Below, one piece after another: positions 1-9,019 of a DNA stretch of 64,000 nucleotides. Source of the stretch: Pseudocitrobacter faecalis (GTDB taxonomy: Bacteria; Pseudomonadota; Gammaproteobacteria; Enterobacterales; Enterobacteriaceae); contig QNRL01000006.1 in assembly GCA_003315335.1 (NCBI GenBank), positions 310,001-374,000 of the forward strand, given 5' to 3'. The stretch's first letter is position 1. Every line of letters starts with the position of its first letter. Made by a program: the position numbers and the translations under genes. Below the pieces are notes generated by a model, which saw nothing but the letters and a program-made list of their open reading frames with translations, was not told where the DNA came from and did no database searches.

Positions 1-60
1 TTAGGCATTTGAATGCGATGTTATACTGTCCCCCTTTGTGTGGAATAAGCGACCCTCTGC
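1..60. other. Window edge upstream of glpG
   Basis: In relatives the gene before glpG is glpE, a small rhodanese. These bases contain no recognisable GlpE C-terminus, so they are probably the glpE-glpG spacer, perhaps with the last few glpE codons. A TTATACT stretch near position 20 could act as a weak -10 element, but nothing firm can be said. Confidence 0.3.
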
Positions 61-891
61 ATGTTGATGATCACCTCTTTTACTAACCCACGCGTCGCCC
101 AGGCCTTTGTGGACTACATGGCGACGCAGGGTGTTATCCTGACAATACAACAACATACTCAGAGTGATGTCTGGCTCGCCGATGAAAGCCAGGCCGAACG
201 CGTGCGTACCGAGTTGACCCGCTTTTTGGAAAACCCGGCAGATCCGCGTTATCTGGCGGCGAGCTGGCAAGCGGGCCACACCAATAGCGGGTTGCACTAT
301 CGTCGTTTCCCGTTCCTCGAAACGCTGAAAGCGAACGCGGGGCCGGTGACCATGGCGGTGATGATCGCCTGTATTCTGGTTTTCGTCCTGATGAACGTGG
401 TGGGCGATCAGGCTGTGATGATCTGGCTGGCATGGCCCTATGACAGTTCAGTGCAGTTTGAAGCCTGGCGCTACTTTAGCCACGCGCTGATGCATTTCTC
501 GGTGCTACATATTTTGTTTAACCTGCTGTGGTGGTGGTATCTCGGCGGGGCGGTGGAGAAACGCATTGGCAGCGGTAAACTGGTGGTGATTACCGCCATC
601 AGCGCGCTGTTGAGCGGTTTTATACAGCATCAGTTTAGCGGCCCCTGGTTTGGCGGGTTGTCTGGCGTGGTGTATGCGCTGATGGGGTACGTCTGGCTGC
701 GCGGCGAGCGCGATCCGGACAGCGGAATTTACCTGCAGCGTGGGTTGATTATCTTTTCGTTGGTCTGGCTGGTTGCCGGTTGGTTTGATCTTTTTGGCAT
801 GTCGATTGCCAATGGCGCACATGTTACCGGCCTGGTGGTCGGTCTGGCGATGGCGTTTGTCGATACGCTAAATGCGCGAAAGCGCGCGTAA
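61..891 (+). CDS. glpG: Rhomboid intramembrane serine protease GlpG
   Basis: Cleaves membrane-protein substrates inside the inner membrane. The 276-residue product has the cytoplasmic N-terminal domain (about residues 1-90) followed by six predicted membrane segments. The catalytic dyad is visible: Ser201 in [11 protein letters not shown] and His254 in NGAH, at the same numbers as in E. coli GlpG. The WR motif at residues 136-137 and HxxxH-like stretch near 141-150 of the rhomboid core are also present. The first ATG gives the E. coli-like start MLMITSF; a second ATG two codons later is possible, and the ribosome site is weak, fitting translation from an upstream glpE transcript. glpR follows 18 bases later. 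Confidence 0.97.
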   Translation: MLMITSFTNPRVAQAFVDYMATQGVILTIQQHTQSDVWLADESQAERVRTELTRFLENPADPRYLAASWQAGHTNSGLHYRRFPFLETLKANAGPVTMAVMIACILVFVLMNVVGDQAVMIWLAWPYDSSVQFEAWRYFSHALMHFSVLHILFNLLWWWYLGGAVEKRIGSGKLVVITAISALLSGFIQHQFSGPWFGGLSGVVYALMGYVWLRGERDPDSGIYLQRGLIIFSLVWLVAGWFDLFGMSIANGAHVTGLVVGLAMAFVDTLNARKRA

Positions 892-909
892 ATTTTTCAG
901 GGACTCACC

Positions 910-1674
910 ATGAAACAAACACAACGTCATGACGCGATAATTGAGCTGGTTAAATTGCAGGGCTATGTCAGCACTGAAGAACTGGTGGAGCACTTTTCCG
1001 TTAGTCCACAAACCATCCGCCGCGACCTGAACGACCTTGCGGAGCAGAAGATGATCCTGCGCCATCATGGCGGTGCGGCGTTGCCATCAAGCTCGGTAAA
1101 CGCTTCGTGGCACGACCGAAAATCGACGCAAACGGCGGAGAAAGAACGCATTGCCCGCAAGGTGGCCAGCGAAATTCCGAACGGCTCTACGCTGTTTATC
1201 GATATCGGCACCACGCCGGAAGCGGTCGCTCACGCCCTACTTAATCACAGCGATCTGCGTATCGTCACCAATAACCTCAACGTGGCGAACACACTGATGG
1301 TGAAAGAGGATTTCCGTATTATCCTTGCGGGCGGCGAATTGCGTAGCCGTGACGGTGGGATTATCGGTGAAGCCACGCTCGATTTTATCTCCCAGTTCCG
1401 CCTCGATTTCGGCATTCTGGGGATTAGCGGTATCGACAGCGACGGTTCGCTGCTTGAGTTTGATTACCATGAAGTGCGTACCAAGCGTGCCATTATTGAG
1501 AACTCGCGCCATGTCATGCTGGTGGTCGACCATTCTAAGTTTGGTCGTAATGCGATGGTGAATATGGGCAGTATCAGCATGGTCGATGCGGTTTATACAG
1601 ATACCCTGCCGCCGGATGGGGTGATGAAGGTGATTGCCGAACATAACATCCAACTGGAGTTGTGTCGGGAGTAA
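910..1674 (+). CDS. glpR: Glycerol-3-phosphate regulon repressor GlpR (DeoR family)
   Basis: DNA-binding repressor of the glp regulon, released by glycerol 3-phosphate. The product has 254 residues (E. coli 252). An N-terminal DeoR winged helix-turn-helix covers about residues 5-57, with VSTEELVEHFSVSPQTIRRD as recognition region. The C-terminal sugar-phosphate sensor domain contains the family stretch IDIGTT and the KFGRNAMV segment. An AGGGA ribosome site precedes the ATG. The last residues differ slightly from E. coli. The gene probably shares a transcript with glpG and ends just before a REP element. Confidence 0.97.
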   Translation: MKQTQRHDAIIELVKLQGYVSTEELVEHFSVSPQTIRRDLNDLAEQKMILRHHGGAALPSSSVNASWHDRKSTQTAEKERIARKVASEIPNGSTLFIDIGTTPEAVAHALLNHSDLRIVTNNLNVANTLMVKEDFRIILAGGELRSRDGGIIGEATLDFISQFRLDFGILGISGIDSDGSLLEFDYHEVRTKRAIIENSRHVMLVVDHSKFGRNAMVNMGSISMVDAVYTDTLPPDGVMKVIAEHNIQLELCRE

Positions 1675-1684
1675 CGGTGAGAAG

Positions 1685-1741
1685 TGCCGGATGCGGCTAC
1701 GCCTTATCCGGCCTACGGAGTGCTTGTAGGCCGGAGGCATC
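1685..1741. repeat. REP element (BIME) after glpR
   Basis: A complete REP unit with the GCCGGATGCGGC and GCCTTATCCGGCCTAC arms is followed by a truncated inverted unit (GTAGGCCGGAGGCATCGA). It fills the space between the convergent glpR and transporter genes, the usual location of such elements. Confidence 0.85.
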
Positions 1742-1743
1742 GA

Positions 1744-3102
1744 TTACATCTGGAACTGCCCTTTGCTCAGGTCAGTCACGATGGTATTCATTTTGTCTTC
1801 CGTCAGTTGATAGAAGCGAATGGAAATTGCGGTAATCAGATAGAAGATAGCCGGTAGCACGGTGAACAGAATCAGTACGCCGCGAATTGCTTCGGCAGAC
1901 TGCTGCTCGACGCCAGCCTGATAGCCATAGAAAGCCAGACCCCAGCCGGTGAGCGCCCCGCCAATTGCCACGCCCAGTTTGATGATAAAGATATTCGCTG
2001 CGACGTTCATACCCGTAATACGACGTTGGGTTTTCCATTCGCCATAGTTGTTGGCGTCGGTGATCATTGACCACTGTAGCGGCGCGTTAATACCCTGTAA
2101 TACATTCAGAATAATGTGAACGATAAATGCAGGGATCCAGTATTCGCTCGGCAATACAAGGAACAGCAATCCAATTAAGGCGCTCAGAATGTTTACCCAC
2201 ACAGACGCGCGGATTTTACATACTTTTGAACCCAATGGTTTCGCGGCCAGGCTTCCGACCACCGCAGCGACCGTTGTCGCCAGCATAAACATGGAAATAA
2301 CGCTGCTACCCTGATTGAGGATATATTGCACGAAATAGACCAGTAAACTGCCGCGCACAACCACACCACACAGCATTGCCAGATTATAAACCGACAGAAT
2401 CCACCACTGATCGTTTTTCGCCAGAATTTTCACGTCGCGCAGAATATTCAGGTTTTCTTCTTTCAACGGCTCAATACGTTCTTTGGTGGTCAGGAAGCAG
2501 ATGAGGAACATAATGCAACCAATCACGCCAAATATTCCCATCGCCCATTGCATACCGCTTGCGCGATCGCCCGGTGCGAGGAAGTCTGCCAGCGGTAGAA
2601 TCAACGCTGTACCCATTGCTCCGCCGATAGGCGCGATGGCAAAACGCCAGGATTGCAGCGAGAGGTTTTCTGACGGATCGGCAGTAATGGCTGCGCCGAG
2701 CGAGCAGTAAGGAATATTAATCGCGGTATACATTAATGTCATAAATATATAGGCGATAACGGCGTAAATAATTTTTCCGGTCTGATCGAAGTCTGGCGTG
2801 GAATAAACCAAAATACAGCTAACGGCAAACGGTACGCAGATAATTAACAGCCATGGACGAAAACGACCCCAGCGACTTTTTGTCTGGTCCGCAATGGCCC
2901 CCATGATCGGATCGGTAATAGCGTCAAGAACTCTGACGACTAAAAATAATGTCCCCATAACGGCTGGGGGTAAGCCATAAATATTTGTGTAGAAGTACGC
3001 CAGAATAGCAACAGAGGAATCGAAAACGATATGGCTTGCGGCATCGCCCAAACCAAATCCAAATTTCTCTTTAGCACTGACTTTTTCGGTTAATGCCGAC
3101 AT
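1744..3102 (-). CDS. GPH-family glycoside/sugar:cation symporter, YicJ/MelB-like
   Basis: Predicted inner-membrane symporter for a sugar or glycoside, coupled to Na+ or H+. The 452-residue protein begins with the family N-terminus SAKEKFGFGLGDAASHIVFD and has about twelve hydrophobic segments. The GPH loop signature is visible as DAITDPIMGAIADQTKSRWGRFRPW (residues near 60-85, given here in part: DPIMG, SRWGRFRPW). It resembles E. coli YicJ and YihO-type carriers; the substrate cannot be named. Ribosome site AAGGG lies seven bases before the ATG. Such genes normally sit beside a glycosidase; here none is adjacent, and the gene lies between glpR and malT where E. coli has rtcRBA. It reads the same way as malT, 185 bases downstream of it. 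Confidence 0.9.
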   Translation of the reverse strand: MSALTEKVSAKEKFGFGLGDAASHIVFDSSVAILAYFYTNIYGLPPAVMGTLFLVVRVLDAITDPIMGAIADQTKSRWGRFRPWLLIICVPFAVSCILVYSTPDFDQTGKIIYAVIAYIFMTLMYTAINIPYCSLGAAITADPSENLSLQSWRFAIAPIGGAMGTALILPLADFLAPGDRASGMQWAMGIFGVIGCIMFLICFLTTKERIEPLKEENLNILRDVKILAKNDQWWILSVYNLAMLCGVVVRGSLLVYFVQYILNQGSSVISMFMLATTVAAVVGSLAAKPLGSKVCKIRASVWVNILSALIGLLFLVLPSEYWIPAFIVHIILNVLQGINAPLQWSMITDANNYGEWKTQRRITGMNVAANIFIIKLGVAIGGALTGWGLAFYGYQAGVEQQSAEAIRGVLILFTVLPAIFYLITAISIRFYQLTEDKMNTIVTDLSKGQFQM

Positions 3103-3257
3103 ATATTCACCCTTTTATAACGTGCCAACTCGCGTGGTAGTTATAAAAGGTGGGACGAAGAAGAAATATTCTAATTTTTCACTTCTGATTTATGTTTCTT
3201 CTCTAATGTGACGTAGCTATCTCTTCCTGGGCGTGGAAATTAATATATAATATATTC

Positions 3258-3280
3258 GGATGGCGTGTAATTCACCATCC
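3258..3280 (-). terminator. Hairpin after malT
   Basis: An inverted repeat with GGATGGTG and CGCCATCC arms (one U-G pair, seven-base loop) lies eight bases beyond the malT stop. It is followed on the minus strand by an A/T-rich stretch without a clean U-run, so termination may be incomplete and malT transcripts might read into the transporter gene. Confidence 0.4.
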
Positions 3281-3287
3281 AAATATA

Positions 3288-5993
3288 TTAAACACCATAT
3301 CCCATCATTTTCAGCAGATGTTGCGCATGCTGTACTGCATCCTGACGATGCGCTACGCCCAGTTTTTGGTACAAATTACGAATATGCGTCTTGATGGTGG
3401 TGGCGGCGACGTCCAGCTCACCGGCAATTTGTTCATTACTGTAGCCGGAGTAGATTAGACCCAGCACCTGCCATTCACGCTGAGTGAGCGGGCTGGTACG
3501 GATAAGCTCTGGCACTTCCGGGTGATTCAGCAGACGTTCGACGAAGTTCTCGTCAAAATGCGCAAACTTATGCCGATGATGTTGATTGATTTCGCGCAGG
3601 ATACGCTGAGCGCGATGCTGATCAAGTTCCGGCAGCGTGTTGAGCTGAATTAGCTGGCGCAGTTGCTGCGCCATCGCTTCACCTTCAATCACAAAGTGGC
3701 TGATAAACCCGGTGCGGTTGGCCAGCGTCAGTGCTTCCAGCAGCACGTGCTGGGCTTCATTTTTCCTTCCGGCCTGCCAGTACAGTTGATTCAACAACAG
3801 CAGGTTGCGGTTGAGATCGCTCATCAGACGCAGCGAACGCGCATTTTCGTTCAACTCTTCCAGCACCATTTCAGCGGCATCAAATTCGCTGAGCAGGATC
3901 TGAACACGGGCGATGTTGCGCCACTGGCTTTGCAGGAAGTGGTTGTTGGCGAATGCCGGTTTTGGCGTATGGCGCAGCCAGTTGGCGGCGGATTTTTTAT
4001 CGCCGACCATTTGCCAGTAAATGACGCGCACTTTGTCGGCGTTAGAGACCCAGTCGCTGTGATACGGGCCATTGCCGAGTAAATTTTCCAGACGGTTCAG
4101 ATGGCTGCGAGCATTGTCGAGATCGCCGCGCGCCAGAGAACATTGCACCAGTAGGGCCAGGCACTGAAGCTGCTGCTGTGGCTGATAGTTAACCAGCACG
4201 TCCATGCCGGTACGCGCACTGGCTTCAGCCTCGTCCAGACGCGCCCACGCCCACAGTAACTGCGCGCGAATGCGCAGCAGGAACTCGTGCATAGGCAGTT
4301 GTTCGAGGTGCTGATCGCGCACCAGCTGGAATGCCTTTTCCTGGCACTCCCAGGCGGCCTGTAAAAAGCCCTGGGCAAACAGAATTTCACTTTGTTGAAT
4401 CAGGCTCCACAGGGCGTAGTGCCAGACATCATGACGCCGCGCCATCTGCTCCGTTTGCTGCATCACAGACAACGATTGACCCAGTTGCCCTTTACAGTGC
4501 AGCACTTCGCCGTGCACTGAGGTGGCGACGATACGGCTGTAGAAGCTTGCCAGCGGCAGCTCATCAAGGGCAACCATTGCCAGACGTTCGGCTTCTTCCG
4601 GGTCGCCATCGTTGATTGCCACCTGCGCGCGCAGGGCGTTGAAATCGCCATGCAGGGCTTTGTCCATCTCGAAGTCCATCTCCTGCTCGGCACGCGCCAG
4701 CAGGGTATTAACTTCGCTGTAGCGATGCTGGCTTTGCATAAGCCATGCCTGTAACAGCACCAGACGTGGGTTTTCCAGCAGGCTTTCCCACGGCAGGGCG
4801 GAGAGCGATTCTTCCAGCAGCGCGAGTTCGCTGTGATGGAACAGACCCCAGGCGTGATTCAGCAGGATATCGCGCAGCATTTTTGGATCGCCCGCCGCAA
4901 GGGCGTGATGGATCGCCTCGCTCGGGAAGCCTTGCGCCATCCAGCTTTCGGCGGCGGCGCGATGAATATCGGGTAACTCTGTCGCCAGTTCCCACTGACA
5001 GCGCTGGCGCAGGAAACTACAGAACAGCGGGTGATAGTTAAACCACTCACCGGAGTCATCCATGCGTTGCAGGAACAACCCCTGACGCTCAATCTCTTCC
5101 AGGCGCATCTGGCCATTTTCTTCGCCGGTGACGCGCACAATGAGCGCGTCGTTCATCGAGCGTAGCAGCGAGCTTTTGAGCAGGAAATTACGCGTGGCAG
5201 GCTCCACGTTATCGAGCACTTCATCAACCAGATAATCGGACAGATGGCTCGCGTTAATGCCGGAGAGACGGCGGGCGGAGTGCTGCGTGGCGTTATTACG
5301 CTGCCGTGCCGACAGGGCGATCAGCTGCAACGCCGTCGCCCAACCGGCAACGTCGTCACACAGACGGCCACTCTCTGCCAACTCAATAGGTGAGGTGAGG
5401 CGGCAGTCGAAGAATTGTTTGGTTTCAGAGTGGTTAAAGGCCAGTTGTTGACTGCCGATTTCCAGCAGTTGGTCGCGCACACGCAGGTTGGCGATACCCA
5501 ACTGCGGTAAATTACGCGACAGAACGACCAGCGTCAGGTTTTCCGGCTGATGGCGCAGGAAAAAGCGCATGGCGTCGTGGATCACCGGGTTGGTGATCAG
5601 GTGATAGTCATCAATCACCAGATACAGCGGTTTCTGCCATTCGCTGAGTTCGACAAAAAGCTGCGAAAACAGTGACGACAGGCTCGCATACTGGCGTTTT
5701 TGCACCATGTTTTCACTGGCGCTGCAATGGCCGCCCGTCGCCTGCTGAATCGCGGCGATAAGGTAGCTGGCGAACCGTTCCTGCTGGTTATCCCCTTCAT
5801 CAAGAGAGTACCAACCCAGTTCGTTTTTTCCCGCCGCCCACTGTGAAATGAGCGTCGTCTTGCCATAACCTGCAGGGCTGGTGATCAGCGCCAGACGATA
5901 ATTGTTCGCGCCTGAAAGCTTCGCCAGCAGCCGTTCCCGAATCACTGTGTGTTCAAGACGGACGGGTCGACTTAATTTTGACGGAATCAACAT
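3288..5993 (-). CDS. malT: Maltose regulon transcriptional activator MalT
   Basis: ATP- and maltotriose-dependent activator of the mal genes (STAND/LuxR class). From the ATG encoding MLIPSK the product has 901 residues, the E. coli length. An in-frame GTG three codons upstream (6000-6002) would add MIA and is less likely. The Walker A motif [10 protein letters not shown] lies near residues 33-42 and a Walker B-like LYLVIDDYH near 125-135. The central part consists of helical, superhelix-type repeats. The C-terminal 65 residues are a LuxR-type helix-turn-helix ([20 protein letters not shown] and [19 protein letters not shown]). It is divergent from malPQ and preceded by a CRP-like site. Confidence 0.98.
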   Translation of the reverse strand: MLIPSKLSRPVRLEHTVIRERLLAKLSGANNYRLALITSPAGYGKTTLISQWAAGKNELGWYSLDEGDNQQERFASYLIAAIQQATGGHCSASENMVQKRQYASLSSLFSQLFVELSEWQKPLYLVIDDYHLITNPVIHDAMRFFLRHQPENLTLVVLSRNLPQLGIANLRVRDQLLEIGSQQLAFNHSETKQFFDCRLTSPIELAESGRLCDDVAGWATALQLIALSARQRNNATQHSARRLSGINASHLSDYLVDEVLDNVEPATRNFLLKSSLLRSMNDALIVRVTGEENGQMRLEEIERQGLFLQRMDDSGEWFNYHPLFCSFLRQRCQWELATELPDIHRAAAESWMAQGFPSEAIHHALAAGDPKMLRDILLNHAWGLFHHSELALLEESLSALPWESLLENPRLVLLQAWLMQSQHRYSEVNTLLARAEQEMDFEMDKALHGDFNALRAQVAINDGDPEEAERLAMVALDELPLASFYSRIVATSVHGEVLHCKGQLGQSLSVMQQTEQMARRHDVWHYALWSLIQQSEILFAQGFLQAAWECQEKAFQLVRDQHLEQLPMHEFLLRIRAQLLWAWARLDEAEASARTGMDVLVNYQPQQQLQCLALLVQCSLARGDLDNARSHLNRLENLLGNGPYHSDWVSNADKVRVIYWQMVGDKKSAANWLRHTPKPAFANNHFLQSQWRNIARVQILLSEFDAAEMVLEELNENARSLRLMSDLNRNLLLLNQLYWQAGRKNEAQHVLLEALTLANRTGFISHFVIEGEAMAQQLRQLIQLNTLPELDQHRAQRILREINQHHRHKFAHFDENFVERLLNHPEVPELIRTSPLTQREWQVLGLIYSGYSNEQIAGELDVAATTIKTHIRNLYQKLGVAHRQDAVQHAQHLLKMMGYGV

Positions 5994-6110
5994 AGCAATC
6001 ACTTCACTGTGAGGAGAGAAAAAGATTTTTTTTAGGGCTCGTAATTAATCAATACAAAGGTCGGCCAAATGACAATCTATTGCAAGTTATGTCCGTTTTT
6101 GATGTTTGCG

Positions 6111-6132
6111 AATTTGCACTCTGTCACAAATC
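6111..6132 (-). promoter_or_regulatory. CRP-like site of the malT promoter
   Basis: On the minus strand the sequence reads TTGTGACAGAGTGCAAAT, very similar to the CRP site described for E. coli malT. One half-site (TGTGA) is perfect and the other (GCAAA) is degenerate. Its place about 120 bases upstream of the malT start fits catabolite control. Confidence 0.7.
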
Positions 6133-6228
6133 TTCTTATCGCCTATTTAAATTACGGAGACCGGTTACAGAGCGCGTGGTGTCTGGGTTTGTCAAAAAGA
6201 GTAAAACTCTGAAAAAGGAACAAACACC

Positions 6229-6285
6229 ATGGGGTTAATTAAACTACTAATAAATTTGCCGTCGGATGCGCTATTTGGCTTATGA
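6229..6285 (+). CDS. Candidate 18-residue hydrophobic peptide in the malT-malP spacer
   Basis: A short ORF encoding MGLIKLLINLPSDALFGL. It has an AAGGA ribosome site nine bases before its ATG, stronger than those of several real genes nearby. The peptide is mostly hydrophobic with a single lysine and could insert in a membrane. It reads toward malP but lies upstream of the MalT boxes, so it would need its own promoter. I do not recognise it; it may be chance. Confidence 0.35.
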   Translation: MGLIKLLINLPSDALFGL

Positions 6286-6510
6286 ATCATCTTATTTTCG
6301 TTTCAGGGTATTTCATCAGAGTGACTATTTCCTTGAGAATGTAAATTAGGAAAAACACCATTTCATTTTTTTGACATGCCGCGCGGATATCTTCGTTCTG
6401 ATACCCGAAACTGCCGCCAGGCAGAATGGATGGCCGCCTGAGAGCGTGTGAAATTTGCGCAATCTCAGGGTTTGTCACTAACGTAATAGTGTCTGCGATC
6501 ACACTTTTCG

Positions 6511-6556
6511 CTCATCCCTGCGACTCCTCCCCGCCTAATCCGGGACGGGATGAGGA
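6511..6556 (+). promoter_or_regulatory. Three MalT boxes of the malPQ promoter
   Basis: Two boxes lie on the minus strand (CAGGGATGAG at 6511-6520 and GGGGAGGAGT at 6523-6532) and one on the plus strand (GGGATGAGGA at 6547-6556). All match the MalT consensus GGGGA(T/G)GAGG closely. The cluster lies 63-108 bases before the malP start, the arrangement known for E. coli malPp. Confidence 0.85.
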
Positions 6557-6618
6557 AGACACACAGTCAGCCAGGCAAACTATCACTAACGTTTATGTAA
6601 AAAGGACTCGAATTCCCT

Positions 6619-9009
6619 ATGTCACAGCCAACCTTCAATAAAGAACTGTTTCAGGCGGCCCTGACGCGTCAGTGGCAACGATTTGGTTTACAGGCGGCTT
6701 CTGAGATGAACTCTCACCAGTGGTGGCAGGCTGTGAGCGGTGCGCTGGCAGAAATGCTGTCCGCTCAGCCCGTAGCGAAACCGGCGAAGGATCAACGCCA
6801 TGTAAACTACATTTCGATGGAGTTTCTGATTGGTCGACTGACCGGTAATAACCTGTTGAACCTCGGCTGGTATGAAGGCGTGAGCGATGCGTTGAAGCCG
6901 TTTAATATAAACCTGACAGACCTGCTGGAAGAAGAGACCGATCCGGCGCTGGGCAACGGCGGTCTGGGGCGTCTGGCGGCGTGCTTCCTCGACTCCATGG
7001 CGACCGTGGGGCAGTCGGCAACGGGCTACGGCCTGAACTATCAATATGGCCTGTTCCGTCAGTCCTTCGTAGAGGGTCAGCAGATGGAAGCGCCGGATGA
7101 CTGGCAGCGCGGGAGCTACCCGTGGTTCCGCCACAACGCGGCGCTGGATGTGCTGGTTGGTATCGGTGGCAAAGTCAGCAAAGAGGGCCACTGGACTCCG
7201 GCATTTGAAATTACCGGTGAAGCCTGGGATCTGCCGGTACTGGGTTACCGTAACGGCGTCGCACAACCGCTGCGTCTGTGGCAGGCGAAGCACGCGCATC
7301 CATTTAACCTGACCAAATTCAACGACGGCGACTTCCTGCGCGCAGAACAGCAGGGCATCGACGTCGAAAAACTGACAAAAGTGCTTTACCCGAATGACAA
7401 CCACACGGCGGGTAAAAAACTGCGCCTGATGCAGCAGTACTTCCAGTGCGCCTGTTCGGTTGCTGACATTCTGCGCCGTCATCATCTGGCGGGCCGCAAA
7501 CTGCATGAACTGGCGAATTTCGAAGTCATTCAGCTTAACGATACGCACCCGACGATCGCCATTCCGGAACTGCTGCGCGTGCTGATTGATGAGCACCAGC
7601 TGAGCTGGGACGACGCCTGGGCTATCACCAGCAAAACGTTCGCCTACACCAACCACACCCTGATGCCGGAAGCGCTCGAGTGCTGGGATGAAAAACTGAT
7701 TAAAGCGCTGCTGCCGCGCCATATGCAGATTATCAACGAAATCAACGCCCGCTTTAAGAAGCTGGTGGATAAAACCTGGCCGGGCGACAAAGCGGTGTGG
7801 GCGAAACTGGCGGTCGTGCATGACAAACAGGTGCGCATGGCGAACATGTGCGTGGTCAGTGGTTTTGCGGTGAACGGCGTCGCCGCGCTGCACTCCGACC
7901 TGGTGGTGAAAGATCTCTTCCCGGAATATCACCAGCTGTGGCCGAACAAATTCCATAACGTCACCAACGGCATTACGCCACGTCGCTGGATCAAACAGTG
8001 CAACCCGGCACTGGCTGCGCTGCTCGATAAGTCGCTGAAGAAAGAGTGGGCGAACGATCTCGACCAGTTGATCAATCTGGAAAAATTCGCTGACGACGCC
8101 AAATTCCGCCAGACATACCGTGAGATCAAACAGGCCAACAAAGAGCGTCTGGCTGAGTTCGTGAAAGCGCGTACCGGCATTGAAATCAATACTCAGGCGA
8201 TTTTTGATATTCAGATCAAACGCCTGCATGAGTACAAACGTCAGCACCTGAACCTGCTGCACATTCTGGCGCTGTATAAAGAGATCCGCGAGAACCCGCA
8301 GGCAGACCGCGTACCGCGCGTATTCCTGTTCGGCGCGAAAGCCGCTCCGGGCTACTACCTGGCGAAGAACATTATCTTCGCGATTAACAAGGTGGCAGAA
8401 GCGATCAACAACGATCCGAAAGTGGGCGACAAGCTGAAAGTGGTCTTCCTGCCGGATTACTGTGTGTCGGCGGCGGAAAAAATGATCCCGGCGGCGGATG
8501 TCTCCGAGCAGATCTCTACCGCAGGGAAAGAAGCGTCTGGTACTGGCAACATGAAGCTGGCGCTGAACGGTGCGTTGACGGTTGGCACGCTGGATGGTGC
8601 GAACGTGGAAATCGCGGAAGTGGTTGGCGATGAAAACATCTTCATTTTCGGCAACACCGTAGAACAGGTGAAGGCGCTGAAAGCCAAAGGTTACGACCCG
8701 CTGAAATGGCGCAAGAAAGACAAACTGCTGGATGCGGTGCTTAAAGAGCTGGAGAGCGGTAAATACAGCGATGGCGACAAACACGCGTTCGACCAGATGT
8801 TGCACAGCCTGCTGAAAGGCGGCGACCCGTACCTGGTGCTGGCCGATTTTGAAGCCTATGTGGAAGCGCAGAAGCAGGTTGATGTGCTGTATCGCGACCA
8901 GGAAGCGTGGACTCGCGCCACTATCCTGAATACCGCGCGCTGCGGCATGTTTAGCTCCGATCGCTCCATCCGCGATTATCAGAAACGTATCTGGCAGGCA
9001 AAACGCTAA
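6619..9009 (+). CDS. malP: Maltodextrin phosphorylase MalP
   Basis: Phosphorolyses maltodextrins to glucose 1-phosphate in the cytoplasm (GT35, pyridoxal phosphate dependent). The product has 796 residues, one fewer than E. coli. The phosphorylase signature with the cofactor lysine is visible as [20 protein letters not shown] near residues 636-655, and the active-site stretch [16 protein letters not shown] near 112-127. An AAGGA ribosome site precedes the ATG. malQ follows ten bases after the stop, so the two form the malPQ operon under the MalT boxes. Confidence 0.98.
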   Translation: MSQPTFNKELFQAALTRQWQRFGLQAASEMNSHQWWQAVSGALAEMLSAQPVAKPAKDQRHVNYISMEFLIGRLTGNNLLNLGWYEGVSDALKPFNINLTDLLEEETDPALGNGGLGRLAACFLDSMATVGQSATGYGLNYQYGLFRQSFVEGQQMEAPDDWQRGSYPWFRHNAALDVLVGIGGKVSKEGHWTPAFEITGEAWDLPVLGYRNGVAQPLRLWQAKHAHPFNLTKFNDGDFLRAEQQGIDVEKLTKVLYPNDNHTAGKKLRLMQQYFQCACSVADILRRHHLAGRKLHELANFEVIQLNDTHPTIAIPELLRVLIDEHQLSWDDAWAITSKTFAYTNHTLMPEALECWDEKLIKALLPRHMQIINEINARFKKLVDKTWPGDKAVWAKLAVVHDKQVRMANMCVVSGFAVNGVAALHSDLVVKDLFPEYHQLWPNKFHNVTNGITPRRWIKQCNPALAALLDKSLKKEWANDLDQLINLEKFADDAKFRQTYREIKQANKERLAEFVKARTGIEINTQAIFDIQIKRLHEYKRQHLNLLHILALYKEIRENPQADRVPRVFLFGAKAAPGYYLAKNIIFAINKVAEAINNDPKVGDKLKVVFLPDYCVSAAEKMIPAADVSEQISTAGKEASGTGNMKLALNGALTVGTLDGANVEIAEVVGDENIFIFGNTVEQVKALKAKGYDPLKWRKKDKLLDAVLKELESGKYSDGDKHAFDQMLHSLLKGGDPYLVLADFEAYVEAQKQVDVLYRDQEAWTRATILNTARCGMFSSDRSIRDYQKRIWQAKR

Positions 9010-9019
9010 GGACAGGCCT

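Larger units (their letters stand above)
5994..6618. promoter_or_regulatory. malT-malPQ divergent control region
   Basis: A 625-base A/T-rich spacer between divergent malT and malP. It holds a CRP-like site on the malT side, three MalT boxes on the malP side (both listed separately) and a short ORF with a good ribosome site. The remaining bases (about 6290-6500) show no recognisable element; longer ORFs predicted there on either strand lack family resemblance and are judged spurious. Confidence 0.8.

Noticed and set aside
6287-6641. Two 71-codon frames in the malT-malP spacer (6287-6502 minus, 6426-6641 plus)
   Set aside because: One runs through the MalT boxes into malP and neither has a ribosome site or recognisable residues.
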